Below, piece by piece: positions 51,600 to 60,330 of a stretch of 64,000 nucleotides of DNA. Source of the stretch: Adlercreutzia sp. ZJ473 (GTDB lineage Bacteria > Actinomycetota > Coriobacteriia > Coriobacteriales > Eggerthellaceae); the NCBI RefSeq assembly GCF_013185065.1, contig NZ_JAAVTO010000006.1, forward strand, positions 1 to 64,000. Direction: 5' to 3'. The first letter of the stretch is position 1, and every line of letters starts with the position of its first letter. The translations under genes were made by a program, and so were the position numbers. The notes beneath the pieces were generated by a model, which ran no database searches, was not told the origin of the DNA, and saw only the letters and a list, made by a program, of their open reading frames with translations.

Positions 51600-51863
51600 G
51601 CGCCATCAGATTTTCGCCATGTGCCGGACGGCGCTTTGCGCCTCATCCCCTCCGCCGCCTTCCCCTCTCTCCCTTCCTCCACGTCGCCTCTTCTACATCA
51701 TGCCCTCCGCCCCTTCCTCCCGCCCGCCTCTTCCGCCTCATCCCCTCTGCCGCCTGTTAATCTTTTGTTACGCGTGGCCGACCTGCACCCGCCATGCGTC
51801 CACGCGCGCGTTAGAATATGCGGTTACAAAGAGTTGACCGATTAGTACGGGAGATGAGCAACC
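51600..51863. other. Pyrimidine-rich leader region before ilvE
   Basis: From the htpG -35 to the ilvE start there is no gene. The first half (about 51640-51755) is strikingly C/T-rich on the plus strand, with repeated CCTCTTCC, CCTCATCCCCTC and CGCCTCTTC blocks. A TAGAAT (51812-51817) could be a -10 for ilvE but lacks a good -35. Confidence 0.4.
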
Positions 51864-52901
51864 GTGGAAAAGAAGGACATCGACTGGGGCAACCTCGGCT
51901 TCGGCTACATGGAGACGAGCTACAGCTACGTGTGCAACTACAAGGACGGCGCGTGGGAAGAAGGCGGCCTGACCACCGACCACAGCGTCACCGTGAGCGA
52001 GTGCGCCGGCATCCTGCACTACTGCCAGGAAGTCTTCGAGGGCCTGAAGGCGTACACCACCGAAGACGGGCGCATCGTGTGCTTCCGCCCCGACCTGAAC
52101 GCCGCGCGCATGGCCGACTCCGCCAAGCGCCTGGTCATGCCCGAGTTCCCGCAGGACAAGTTCGTCGAGGCCGTGAAGATGGTCGTCGAGGCGAACAAGG
52201 AGTGGGTCCCGCCCTTCGGCTCGGGCGCCACGCTGTACGTGCGCCCCTACATGTTCGCGACCGGCGTGGTCATCGGCGTGAAGCCGGCCACCGAGTACCA
52301 GTTCCGCATCCTCGTCACCCCGGTGGGCCCCTACTTCAAGGGCGGCAAGGAGGCCATCACCATCACCGTGGCCGACTACGACCGCGCAGCGCCGCGCGGC
52401 ACCGGCGACATCAAGGCGGGCCTCAACTACGCCATGAGCCTGCACCCCTACGAGGAGGCGCACAAGCGCGGCTACTCCGAGAACCTCTACCTCGACTCCG
52501 CCACGCGCACCTACGTGGAGGAGACCGGCGGCGCGAACGTGCTCTTCGTGGACAAGCAGGGCAACCTCGTGGTGCCGCAGTCGCACACGAACTCGATCCT
52601 GCCCTCCATCACGCGCCGCTCGCTCGTCACGGTCGCCAAGGACATCCTGGGCATGAGCGTCGTCGAGCGCCCCGTGAAGTTCGAGGAGGTCACCAACGGC
52701 GACTTCGTGGAGTGCGGCCTGTGCGGCACTGCGGCCGTCATCTCGCCGGTGGGCCACATCGAAGCTGAGGGCGTCGACGTCACGTTCGTCGACGGCGCCG
52801 AAAACGCCGGCCCCGTCATGAGCAAGCTGCGCCGCACCCTGACCGACATCCAGAGCGGCGCCATCGAGGGTCCCGAGGGCTGGATCGTCGAGATCTGCTA
52901 G
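51864..52901 (+). CDS. ilvE: Branched-chain amino-acid aminotransferase
   Basis: A fold-type IV PLP enzyme, 345 residues: YSYVCNYKDGAWEEGGLT, ILHYCQEVFEGLKAY, RPYMFATGVVIGVKPA, GTGDIKAGLNYAMSLHPYEEA (PLP lysine) and VEETGGANVLFVDKQGNLV. The pattern matches class II branched-chain aminotransferases. It interconverts Leu/Ile/Val with their keto acids using 2-oxoglutarate. GTG start at 51864; GGGAGATGAG lies upstream. Confidence 0.96.
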   Translation: MEKKDIDWGNLGFGYMETSYSYVCNYKDGAWEEGGLTTDHSVTVSECAGILHYCQEVFEGLKAYTTEDGRIVCFRPDLNAARMADSAKRLVMPEFPQDKFVEAVKMVVEANKEWVPPFGSGATLYVRPYMFATGVVIGVKPATEYQFRILVTPVGPYFKGGKEAITITVADYDRAAPRGTGDIKAGLNYAMSLHPYEEAHKRGYSENLYLDSATRTYVEETGGANVLFVDKQGNLVVPQSHTNSILPSITRRSLVTVAKDILGMSVVERPVKFEEVTNGDFVECGLCGTAAVISPVGHIEAEGVDVTFVDGAENAGPVMSKLRRTLTDIQSGAIEGPEGWIVEIC

Positions 52902-52933
52902 CGCACGAAGCGATCGCAGGAGCGCTCTCATTC

Positions 52934-52981
52934 GCGTTTGACGCGAGGCTCGCCGTTTGCAGCAAGCCTCGCGTCAAACGC
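52934..52981. terminator. Terminator of ilvE
   Basis: A perfect 17-bp stem (52934-52950 with 52965-52981), 14-nt loop, 33 bp past the stop. Confidence 0.85.
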
Positions 52982-53000
52982 CGGCAAGCGCCCCTCGTCC

Positions 53001-53036
53001 ACGGGCGGTGCGACGCGGCTGCGTCGCACCGCCCGT
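53001..53036. terminator. Terminator of the Rpn-type gene
   Basis: A perfect 16-bp stem (53001-53016 with 53021-53036), 4-nt loop, 7 bp from the convergent stop at 53044. Confidence 0.8.
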
Positions 53037-53043
53037 TCGCTTG

Positions 53044-54012
53044 CTAGATCCCCAACTCCTCGTAGAGCCCTTCGAGCAAGGATGGGTCTTCCGCGACCTG
53101 CTTGAGGTCATCTAGGCGACCGTCGGCAAGCAGCCGCGAGACCAGCTCGCCATAGCGCTTCTCCGCCTCGGCACGTCCCTCGGCACGCCCCTCAGCACGT
53201 CCTTCGGCACGCCCTTTGGCACGTCCCTCGGCAAGGCCTTCCTCAATGCCCATCGCAAGCCCTTCCTTGCGGCCCTCGGCACGACCTTCCTTGCGTCCTT
53301 CGGCAAGCCCTTCCTTGCGGCCTTCTTCCAGACCCTCTTTACGGTATACGCGCTTCGCCATGCGGACCTGCATGGCGGCGTCTTCTTCGACAGTCATGAC
53401 TGAGAACACCTGCTCCACCCACCTTCGGTCTCGATTGGCCTCGCTTACCTTGCCGTCGATCATCCTGACCAAAGGGTCAGCGCCGACAACTCCGTCTCTC
53501 ACGTATTTTAGCAGGCTCCGCAAACGGCTGTCCTCAACGCCTTGGTAGGCCGCCGCGTTCAGCACGACCCAATGCGACCCGCACCCCGAGAGCAGCGACG
53601 GATGCTCCACGCACACGCGCTCGAAATCGTAGCGCGGCAGACCGTCCTCATAGGGGTCATCAGTGCAGATAAATATGATGAAACTGTCAGGCAGGAGGTC
53701 ATAGTCCTCCCCCTTGCGCAAAAGCCCCACGTCGATGACGGACTGGTAGTAGCGGAAGCGCTTGTCGATGCACATGCGGCCGTATGCTTGCATCTCGACG
53801 TCGTAGACCGCCTCCTCGCCGACGAGGTAGGCGTCGAGGCGCACCCCGCGCCCGTCGATCGTAGGCTCGATGACTTGCTCGACGTTATGGTACACAACTC
53901 GGCCCACCTCAACGCCGAGCACGACTTCCACCACCTCCCGGCACACGGCTTCATCAGACATGACGCGATCGAACATGGGCGCATCTGCGAACGTCAGATT
54001 CCTCGTCTCCAT
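53044..54012 (-). CDS. Rpn/PD-(D/E)XK nuclease-family protein (transposase-like)
   Basis: A 322-residue protein of the Rpn/putative-transposase PD-(D/E)XK family. RGVRLDAYLVGEEAVYDVEMQAYG supplies Asp and E-x-Q of the nuclease core, preceded by NLTFADAPMFDRVMSDEAV. It has TDDPYEDGLPRYDFERVC and a helical C-terminus with a run of EGR/EGL quartets (KEGLAEGRKEGRAEGRKE and similar, about 225-285) ending in a coiled segment. Rpn proteins can nick DNA and promote RecA-independent recombination. The quartet repeat is encoded by a 12-bp minisatellite and is likely length-variable. ATG 54012 follows AGGAGG. Confidence 0.85.
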   Translation of the reverse strand: METRNLTFADAPMFDRVMSDEAVCREVVEVVLGVEVGRVVYHNVEQVIEPTIDGRGVRLDAYLVGEEAVYDVEMQAYGRMCIDKRFRYYQSVIDVGLLRKGEDYDLLPDSFIIFICTDDPYEDGLPRYDFERVCVEHPSLLSGCGSHWVVLNAAAYQGVEDSRLRSLLKYVRDGVVGADPLVRMIDGKVSEANRDRRWVEQVFSVMTVEEDAAMQVRMAKRVYRKEGLEEGRKEGLAEGRKEGRAEGRKEGLAMGIEEGLAEGRAKGRAEGRAEGRAEGRAEAEKRYGELVSRLLADGRLDDLKQVAEDPSLLEGLYEELGI

Positions 54013-54303
54013 CGGGTCCTCCTGCCCTCTCGTTAACATGGGCATATTATAGCGTACTTTTGTACGAAAAACAAACGTTTGTTTGTAAAATGACTACAAG
54101 ACATCGCGACAAAACAAGGCATAAGAATCTTTTATTGTTCGATAAAGAAAAAGGCTTCGAACTGGGCTTTTGCTCGAAAAAAGACCAGAGCAGAAACCCA
54201 AGGCGGCCAGCCTGGACTACCCTGCATCGAAGCAAAGCGCAGAGGGCCCGCCACATGGTGGCGGGCCCTCTGCTGTCAGAGCTCTTGTCGCCGCCCCGAG
54301 CGC
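54013..54303. other. Intergenic region with AT-rich patch and terminator
   Basis: About 54040-54180 is much more A+T-rich than the rest of the window, with TTTTGTACGAAAAACAAACG and a TTATTG run, consistent with acquired DNA or a promoter zone for the Rpn-type gene. At the right, 54241-54254 pairs with 54258-54271 (14-bp stem, 3-nt loop), a terminator for the exported YD-repeat gene to its right. Confidence 0.6.
54241..54271 (-). terminator. Terminator of the arsM-to-YD-repeat gene block
   Basis: A perfect 14-bp stem with a 3-nt ATG loop, 33 bp past the stop of the exported YD-repeat protein. No U run. Confidence 0.75.
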
Positions 54304-55332
54304 TTATGCGAGCTCGTAAGCGAACGTGATGTTGTAGAGCTGCACGCCGCCCTTCTTGTACACGCGGATCGACGTGAGGTTCCCGTGCTCGTCGTATTTG
54401 AAGTCGTAGTACTTCACCTCGACGTCATCTTGGTAGTAGCGGACCTTCGAGTACTTGCCGCCCGAATACTGGATCACGTACTCGTCACCCGAAAGCTGCA
54501 CCTCGTCGCCTTCCCACGTGCCCCTCTTGAGCGACACGAGCTTGTTCGCGCCGTCGTAGGTCGGCGCCAGGTACGCGCCAGCGCCCTTTCCGTCCTCGGA
54601 CAGCTTCAGCGTCTTGGGCACCTTCTGCGCCGTGACGTAGCTGACGTCGACGGCCCACTCGTGCTTGCCCTTCGAGGCTACCGTGTTCAGGTTCTTGTCC
54701 TTGTCGTAGGTGAACAGCACCGTGTCGTTCGACGTGGTGTCGTCATGCACGACCGTGAACTTGTTCGCGCCGTAAGCGCTGCCCGAGAGCTTCTCGTTCA
54801 CGATGGACGTCTCGAAGTCATGGCGCACGACGCCGCGCCCGTCTCCCTCGTCGGCGTACGTCCAGCCGATCACCTTCGACGCCGAGCCGTGCGCGTCGTA
54901 GGACAGCTGCACGCGCGAGAGCTCGTTGGTGCTCTTGTAGAAGGTGGCCGTCTTCACGTTGCCCGCGTCGTCGTACTTCCACTCGCACTTCTCCACGAAC
55001 TTCTCCGTGGGAAGCGGGAAGCGGCAGTCGCTCACGAGCGCCTCGCGCACGTTCAGGAAGAACGGGTTGCCCTCCACGAACGACAGCCCCTCGAGCAGAG
55101 CCCCGGACGTGCTCTCGATGGCCGAGTCAGCCTCCGCCGAAGCCGTGCAGTCGGAGAGGGTGGCCTTGGCCAGGCGGTATGCGGGCTCGCTTGCGCCCGC
55201 GCCCGCAGCAGCGCCCAAGGCCGCCGCCACCGCGACGCAGCACGCGATCACCGCCACCACGACGGCGGCTCTCGTGCGCGCAAGCTCGCACGGCGTTGCG
55301 CCTCGTTCGGCGTGCGTCGTCTTTCCCGACAT
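54304..55332 (-). CDS. Exported protein with YD (Rhs-like) repeats
   Basis: A 342-residue protein with one N-terminal hydrophobic segment (AAVVVAVIACCVAVAAALGA), a possible signal or anchor. Its exported part has recurring YD-type strands: WKYDDAGNVKTATFY, LSYDAHGSASKVIGW, FTYDKDKNLNTVAS, PTYDGANKLVSLKRG and FKYDEHGNLTSIRVY. YD repeats form beta shells in Rhs/Tc toxins and wall proteins; short arrays like this usually belong to secreted or surface proteins of unknown role. It starts 8 bp after the aquaporin stop, with AGGGG before ATG 55332, so it is the last gene of the block. Confidence 0.78.
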   Translation of the reverse strand: MSGKTTHAERGATPCELARTRAAVVVAVIACCVAVAAALGAAAGAGASEPAYRLAKATLSDCTASAEADSAIESTSGALLEGLSFVEGNPFFLNVREALVSDCRFPLPTEKFVEKCEWKYDDAGNVKTATFYKSTNELSRVQLSYDAHGSASKVIGWTYADEGDGRGVVRHDFETSIVNEKLSGSAYGANKFTVVHDDTTSNDTVLFTYDKDKNLNTVASKGKHEWAVDVSYVTAQKVPKTLKLSEDGKGAGAYLAPTYDGANKLVSLKRGTWEGDEVQLSGDEYVIQYSGGKYSKVRYYQDDVEVKYYDFKYDEHGNLTSIRVYKKGGVQLYNITFAYELA

Positions 55333-55340
55333 GAGAGCCC

Positions 55341-56225
55341 CTACAGGTTCTTCTCGATGGCCGCGATCTCCTTGTTGGCGATCTTGTCGCACGTCTCGCC
55401 GCCGCAGGCGTGAGCGTCAGGGCAGGGCGTCTCGCCGTCGATGACGCACTGGCAGTGCATCGGCATCAGGATGAACTTGTACACGAGCGCCGCCAGGACG
55501 CCGCCGACGAGCGGGCCGACGGTGTACACCAGGATGGCGTCCCAGCTGAACGCCAGGTTGCCGAAGCCCACCATGTAGCCGACCAGGCGCGGGCCCAGGT
55601 CACGCGCGGGGTTCAAGCCGGCGTTGGTGAGCGGGCCCACCGTGCCGATGATGATGGAGACGGTCAGGCCGATGAACAGCGGCGCGAGGTGGCTGTTCGG
55701 GCGGCCGGTGTTCTCGGTGGAGGTGAGCGAGAAGATCACGAGCACCAGGATGAACACGCCGAGGCCCTCGGCGCAGGCGCCCACCACGTTGCTCACGATG
55801 GCGGCCGAGTTGTTCGGGAACACCTCGCACCAGATGCTCGACGCGGCGTTCTTGGCCATCATGGTCACGCCGTTGTCAGCAAGCCACTTCATGACGGTGT
55901 CGGCGAACAGGCCCCACAGCGCCATGGCGGCGACCCACGCGCCCACGAACTGCCCGATGAGGTAGGGGATCAGCTCGCACGCGGGCATGCGCCCGGCGAC
56001 CACCATGGCCACCGAGACGGCCGGGTTGAAGTGCGCGCCCGAGAAGTGGCGGCACACGTAGATGGCGATGGCGATGGTGATGCCCCACATCAGGCCCACC
56101 TGGTAGTTGCCCGTCATGGTGCCGCACAGCGACGTCACCGCCACGGCGCCGATGCCGAAGAAGCACATCATGAACGTGCCGATGAACTCTCCGGTGATGA
56201 GTTTCAAAGTCTTGTTCTTCATCAT
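55341..56225 (-). CDS. Aquaglyceroporin (MIP family) with Cys-rich C-terminal tail
   Basis: A 294-residue MIP channel with both NPA boxes: SGAHFNPAVSVAM and AGLNPARDLGPRLVG. The Asp after the second box (NPARD) marks the glycerol-conducting subgroup, whose members also pass As(OH)3 and methylated arsenicals. The cytosolic tail is unusual: PMHCQCVIDGETPCPDAHAC, then GGETCDK, with several Cys that could bind a thiophilic metal or metalloid. It lies 6 bp after the TorD-family gene and 8 bp before the YD-repeat gene, in the arsM-initiated block. Confidence 0.9.
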   Translation of the reverse strand: MMKNKTLKLITGEFIGTFMMCFFGIGAVAVTSLCGTMTGNYQVGLMWGITIAIAIYVCRHFSGAHFNPAVSVAMVVAGRMPACELIPYLIGQFVGAWVAAMALWGLFADTVMKWLADNGVTMMAKNAASSIWCEVFPNNSAAIVSNVVGACAEGLGVFILVLVIFSLTSTENTGRPNSHLAPLFIGLTVSIIIGTVGPLTNAGLNPARDLGPRLVGYMVGFGNLAFSWDAILVYTVGPLVGGVLAALVYKFILMPMHCQCVIDGETPCPDAHACGGETCDKIANKEIAAIEKNL

Positions 56226-56231
56226 TGATCC

Positions 56232-56933
56232 TTACTTTTCTGCTTCCTGCATGAGGTTCGTTTCGATCAGAAGGGAGTCCTCCACCAAGACCAGCGGAAG
56301 GAGCCTCCCCAGGTTGCGATAGAAGTCGGTTTGCGCGCAGCTGACGACCGAGGCGCTCATCGCGCCCACCCACGGACGCACGTAGCGTGCGAAGAAGTCG
56401 CTGGCGAGCCGCGCGAGCTCGTCGGCGCGCGCCGCAGCAGCGTCCCCGCCCGCAGCGTCCCCGTCCGCAGCGGCAGCCTCGCCCGCCAGCGCCGCGTCGC
56501 GCAGCACGGCGAACAGAAACTCGCACATCGTCGCCAGGTGGTCGCCCGGCTGCTTGCGGCTCTCCGCGAGCACGAGCCCGAAGCGCTCGTAGGCCCGCTC
56601 GACGGCTACCGTGCTCGCGCCGCCCAGACGGCGCTCGCCGTCGAGGTAGTACGACGCGTACGGAGGCGCGAGCATCTCGAACGCCCCTATGAACAGCGAC
56701 GTGTAGTCGCGCTCAAGCTCGAGGCCCTCCGCGCGCTCGGCGGCTGCAGCCGCCTCGAGCGCCAGCGCGTGCTCGTCCGCCTCGTCGGTGAACAGCCCCG
56801 CCAGCTCGCGCGCGCACGCGGCAAGCTCAGGGGCGCCCGCGCCGTCGGCCGGGTAGCGCAGCAGGCGCGCCGTCAGGCGAAGCACCGTGGCTTGGCAGAT
56901 TAGCTCCTCTTCGGTCATCAGCATGCGGCGCAC
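56232..56933 (-). CDS. TorD/DmsD-family molybdoenzyme chaperone
   Basis: A 233-residue all-helical protein with the TorD/DmsD pattern: LELERDYTSLFIGAFEMLAPPYASYY near residue 75-100, AERFGLVLAESRKQPGDH-type segment (written YERFGLVLAESRKQPGDHL) and the C-terminal FARYVRPWVGAMSASV. These chaperones bind the Tat leader of a molybdenum catalytic subunit and hold it until cofactor insertion. The client is the oxidoreductase at 57620-60247. The start is a GTG at 56933; an ATG three codons on is possible. An Ala/Gly/Asp-rich insert lies at about 150-175. Confidence 0.85.
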   Translation of the reverse strand: MRRMLMTEEELICQATVLRLTARLLRYPADGAGAPELAACARELAGLFTDEADEHALALEAAAAAERAEGLELERDYTSLFIGAFEMLAPPYASYYLDGERRLGGASTVAVERAYERFGLVLAESRKQPGDHLATMCEFLFAVLRDAALAGEAAAADGDAAGGDAAAARADELARLASDFFARYVRPWVGAMSASVVSCAQTDFYRNLGRLLPLVLVEDSLLIETNLMQEAEK

Positions 56934-56934
56934 C

Positions 56935-57615
56935 CTAGAACTTCCCCACGTAGTACACGTTGGGGCTGGTCCCGTACTCGGGATGGCTCACCGACACGTC
57001 GGAGTCGGCCAGGGCCTTCGCGATGTCGGACTCGGGGTCCTCCACGTCGCCCCAGATGCGCGCGCCCGCCGGGCACATGTGCACGCAGTAGGGGTCATCG
57101 CCCGCGTCGATCAGGTGCTTGCAGAAGTTGCACTTCTCGGACTTGCCCGCGTCCATGAGGAGCGACTCGCTCGTCACCTTGAAGTTGCCGTACGGGACCG
57201 GCGCGCCGGACTCCTTCGCCACCTCGGCGCCCGAGGACGTGCAGCCCTCGATCAGCTCGTCGGTCGACGCGAACTCGTCGAACGCCTTCGGGTCGCGCAT
57301 CATGGTGAAGCCGTAGGGGCACGCCGCCACGCACGCGCCGCAGCCGATGCAGGCCGCGTCGTCGTGGATGGTGAGCCCGTCTACCTTCTTCTGCGCCCCC
57401 ACCGGGCACGCCGCCACGCAGGCCGCGTTGTCGCAGTGGTTGCACATCGTGGGGATGTAGCGGTACGTCACCTTCGGGAACGTCCCCGACATCACCGTCT
57501 CGTGACGCGAGTAGAAATGCCCCTCGCCCACGGTGTTCTCGATCTTGCACGCGATCTGGCAGGCGCTGCAGCCAACGCATTTGCCCAGGTCGATGAGCAT
57601 TGCATACTTGGTCAT
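56935..57615 (-). CDS. Four-cluster ferredoxin subunit (DmsB/ArrB-like)
   Basis: A 226-residue iron-sulfur electron-transfer subunit with four [4Fe-4S] motifs: CVGCSACQIACK, CNHCDNAACVAACP, CIGCGACVAACP and CNFCKHLIDAG...CVHMCP. It would pass electrons between the quinol pool and the molybdenum subunit encoded 4 bp upstream. It has no signal peptide and would be exported with the Tat-bearing partner. There is no NrfD- or DmsC-type membrane subunit in the window, which also fits the ArrAB type, in which the quinol dehydrogenase is encoded elsewhere. ATG 57615 with GAGGTAGG. Confidence 0.92.
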   Translation of the reverse strand: MTKYAMLIDLGKCVGCSACQIACKIENTVGEGHFYSRHETVMSGTFPKVTYRYIPTMCNHCDNAACVAACPVGAQKKVDGLTIHDDAACIGCGACVAACPYGFTMMRDPKAFDEFASTDELIEGCTSSGAEVAKESGAPVPYGNFKVTSESLLMDAGKSEKCNFCKHLIDAGDDPYCVHMCPAGARIWGDVEDPESDIAKALADSDVSVSHPEYGTSPNVYYVGKF

Positions 57616-57619
57616 ATGC

Positions 57620-60247
57620 CTACCTCGCCTTCTTGATCGCAACGCGCGTGACGCCGCCGTGACGCGCGGTCGAGGAGCTCAGGCGCTCCCACTCGGCCGG
57701 CAGGATCTCGTTGTTGTTGCCGCCGCGGGGCTTGGCGTGCTCGAAGTCAACCGCAGCCACGTGCCCGTAGGCCCAGTGCCCCTGGCCGTAGCACTTCACC
57801 ACCACGCCGGGGCGCGTGCCCTCCCAGCCCTTCGCGTGCACCGTGATCGAGCCGCTCGGAGAAGTCACCACGATCTCGTCGCCGTCCTTCAAGCCGAGTT
57901 TTCTCATGTCGGACGGGTTGACCTTGAGGACGTCATCCCACGCCTCGTCACCGGGATCGGAATCCTTGAACTCCTGGTACCACGTGAGGTTGGCGCTGCG
58001 GCCCTCGCGGTTCAGGCGCGAGCGGTGCTCGCTGAACACGAACGGGAAGTCGCCCTCGTCGCCGTGGCGCAGCGGCTCCTCGTAGTGCGGCACGAAGCAC
58101 AGGCCGTCGCGTGCCTGGTAGTTGCACGCCTCCATGAGGGAGTTCACGTCGGTCTTGTAGCTGTTGCAGTGCTCGAGCAGGATCTCGCGCAGCGTCTCGC
58201 TGTAGAACTCGAACTTGCCCGTGTGCGTGCCGAAGTCCTTGTAGTGCTTCTTGTAGGTCATGCGGTCGGAGTTCCACACGCCGTTCTTCAGGAAGTCGGA
58301 CCACTTCTTGATGTCGTCGCCGCCGGCCGCCGCGGACGGGTCCCACGCGGGCTGCGTGAAGCGGCGCACCACCGACTGGCCGAACTCCTCGGCGTTGGTG
58401 GGACGGTTGCCGCCGTAGGCGTCGTGGCATTCGATGGAGTAATAGTCGTAGAGCTTGCTCCAGCCCTTATCGCGCAGCTTCTCGGCGAGCGCCCACGCGA
58501 TCTCCGTCTCGTCGTTCCTCGCCTCGAACAGCGTCTCGACGCACGGCTGCTCGACGCTCAGGTAGCCGTAGAGGTTCTGCTTGTTCTTCACGAAGCCCCA
58601 CGCCTCGAACATATGGTGCTTCGCGGGGAGCACGATGTCGGCGAACTGGCTCATCTCGGAGGCGTTCGTGGTGATGTGCACGAAGAACTCGAGCTTGGGC
58701 AGCGCCTCCTCCCAGCGCTGGGCGCCGGTGCAGGAGTACGCCCAGTTGTTCCAGTACGAGATCATCATCTTGATCTGGTACGGCTCACCCGAGATGATGG
58801 CGTCGGCGACGCGGTTGGTGTTCTGGTTGTGGCCGGACTCGCCCTTCTCGATGGACACGAAGTCGAAGTTCTGGCGCTGGTCGGCCTTGGCCTTCTTCAG
58901 GCCCTTCTTCGCCTTGGAGTCCTTGTAGGCGTACATGTCGGCCAGATGCCCCGTGGAGATGCTCGGGCTGCGCATCACGCCGCCCTCGGCCTCGTAGGAG
59001 CCCACCAGGCCGTTCAGCGCAAAGCACGCCATGCCCGTGTAGGCGCCGCGCGCCGTCATGCACACGCCCGGCGAGATCCACGAGATGGCCTTGTTCTTCT
59101 GCGTGGCGAACGCGCGCGCCACCTCCACGATGGTCTCCGCGTCGATGCCGGTTATCTCGGCCGCCCACTCAGGAGTCTTGTCGTGCAGCTCCAGGTTCCA
59201 CCAGCGGCAAATGCCGTGGGTGTACTTCTCGTCGAACCAGTACTCGTTCGACGAGCTGGGGCCGCCCGGATACACCTGGTTGCCGCCGCGGTACTTCCCG
59301 TAGACCTCCCACAGGTTCTCGTCAAGCGGCTCGCCGCTGCCGAAGTAGTTGAAGCCGTCCTCGAAGTCGCCCACGAACTCCTTGTTCCACAGGCCCTCCT
59401 TGAGGATGACGTGCGCCATGGCCGAGGCCAGCGCGCCGTCGGTGCCCGGGATGATGGGCAGCCACTTGTCGGCCTTGGCGGCCGTGGCGGACAGGCGCGG
59501 GTCGACCACGATGATCTTGGCGTTCGCATGCATCTTGTCGAACTGGCTGATCGCGTTGGAGATCTGGCGGTTCGACGATATGGGGTCGGCGCCCCACATG
59601 ATGACGTACTTCGTGTGGAGCATGTCGTAGTCGTGGTAGTCCCAGTATCCGCAGAGCGCGCCGGTGGCCAGCTTCTCAGCCTCGGCGCAGATGGACGAGT
59701 GGGAGAAGCGGTTCGGCGTGCCGTAGATCTCGGGCAGCGCCTTGTGGAAGACGTCGGCGATGCCGGTGGAGCGGCCCTTCGCCACGGCGAGCTTGTGAGC
59801 CTCGCCGTTGTCGCGCAGCTCGAGCAGCTTGTCCGCGATCTCGTCGAGCGCCTCGTCCCAGCTGACGGGGACGAAGCCCGGGTCGATGCCGCGGCCCTTC
59901 TCGGGGTTCGTGCGGCGCATGGGGTATTTCACGCGATCGGGGTCGTATTGCTGCTGGAGCGCCAGCAAGGCGTTAGGGCACACGCAGCCATGGTTGCCCT
60001 TGGCGTTGGGGTTGCCCTCGACCTTGGTGGCGCGGCCGTCCTGCACGTACACGCGCACGGCGCAGTTCGACGTGCAGCCCTGGCAGCTCGACATCACCCA
60101 TTTGCCCGAGCCCTTGGAGGAGCCCGAGCTGGAGCTCACGTCCTCCACGGCACCGGGCGCCTCGGCGAACGCTGCCAAGGGCTGCGCGGCCAGCGCAGCC
60201 GCGCCGCAGGTGGCGGCGGATAGTTTCAAAAACGTACGACGATCCAT
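57620..60247 (-). CDS. Tat-exported molybdopterin oxidoreductase, ArrA-like
   Basis: An 875-residue catalytic subunit of the DMSO-reductase superfamily. It has a Tat leader (RRTFLK at 3-8, AXA cleavage about 28), a [4Fe-4S] motif CQGCTSNC at 55-62 with Cys88/90, PVSWDEALDEIADKLLEL, and a candidate molybdenum ligand Cys187 in HSSICAEAEKL. It also has VIMWGADPISSNRQIS and VDPRLSATAAKADKWLPIIPGTDGALA. This combination, and the DPDRVKYPMRRTNPEKGRG region, resembles respiratory arsenate reductase ArrA and its TtrA/SrrA relatives from what I know of them; length fits. Start ATG 60247 with GGAGGGG. Substrate not proven; arsM, 83 bp upstream in the same direction, supports arsenic. Confidence 0.8.
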   Translation of the reverse strand: MDRRTFLKLSAATCGAAALAAQPLAAFAEAPGAVEDVSSSSGSSKGSGKWVMSSCQGCTSNCAVRVYVQDGRATKVEGNPNAKGNHGCVCPNALLALQQQYDPDRVKYPMRRTNPEKGRGIDPGFVPVSWDEALDEIADKLLELRDNGEAHKLAVAKGRSTGIADVFHKALPEIYGTPNRFSHSSICAEAEKLATGALCGYWDYHDYDMLHTKYVIMWGADPISSNRQISNAISQFDKMHANAKIIVVDPRLSATAAKADKWLPIIPGTDGALASAMAHVILKEGLWNKEFVGDFEDGFNYFGSGEPLDENLWEVYGKYRGGNQVYPGGPSSSNEYWFDEKYTHGICRWWNLELHDKTPEWAAEITGIDAETIVEVARAFATQKNKAISWISPGVCMTARGAYTGMACFALNGLVGSYEAEGGVMRSPSISTGHLADMYAYKDSKAKKGLKKAKADQRQNFDFVSIEKGESGHNQNTNRVADAIISGEPYQIKMMISYWNNWAYSCTGAQRWEEALPKLEFFVHITTNASEMSQFADIVLPAKHHMFEAWGFVKNKQNLYGYLSVEQPCVETLFEARNDETEIAWALAEKLRDKGWSKLYDYYSIECHDAYGGNRPTNAEEFGQSVVRRFTQPAWDPSAAAGGDDIKKWSDFLKNGVWNSDRMTYKKHYKDFGTHTGKFEFYSETLREILLEHCNSYKTDVNSLMEACNYQARDGLCFVPHYEEPLRHGDEGDFPFVFSEHRSRLNREGRSANLTWYQEFKDSDPGDEAWDDVLKVNPSDMRKLGLKDGDEIVVTSPSGSITVHAKGWEGTRPGVVVKCYGQGHWAYGHVAAVDFEHAKPRGGNNNEILPAEWERLSSSTARHGGVTRVAIKKAR

Positions 60248-60330
60248 GAGGTGAAAGTCCCCTCCTTTCTCTCTTCTTGCTTTCCTCAACCTGCTTTGAG
60301 GCCGCCCTCGCGAGGCGGCTCTGGGGCGCG

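Noticed and set aside
49507-51837. 776-codon plus-strand frame opposite htpG
   Set aside because: Shadow of htpG; same His/Val/Leu/Asp composition as the other shadows.
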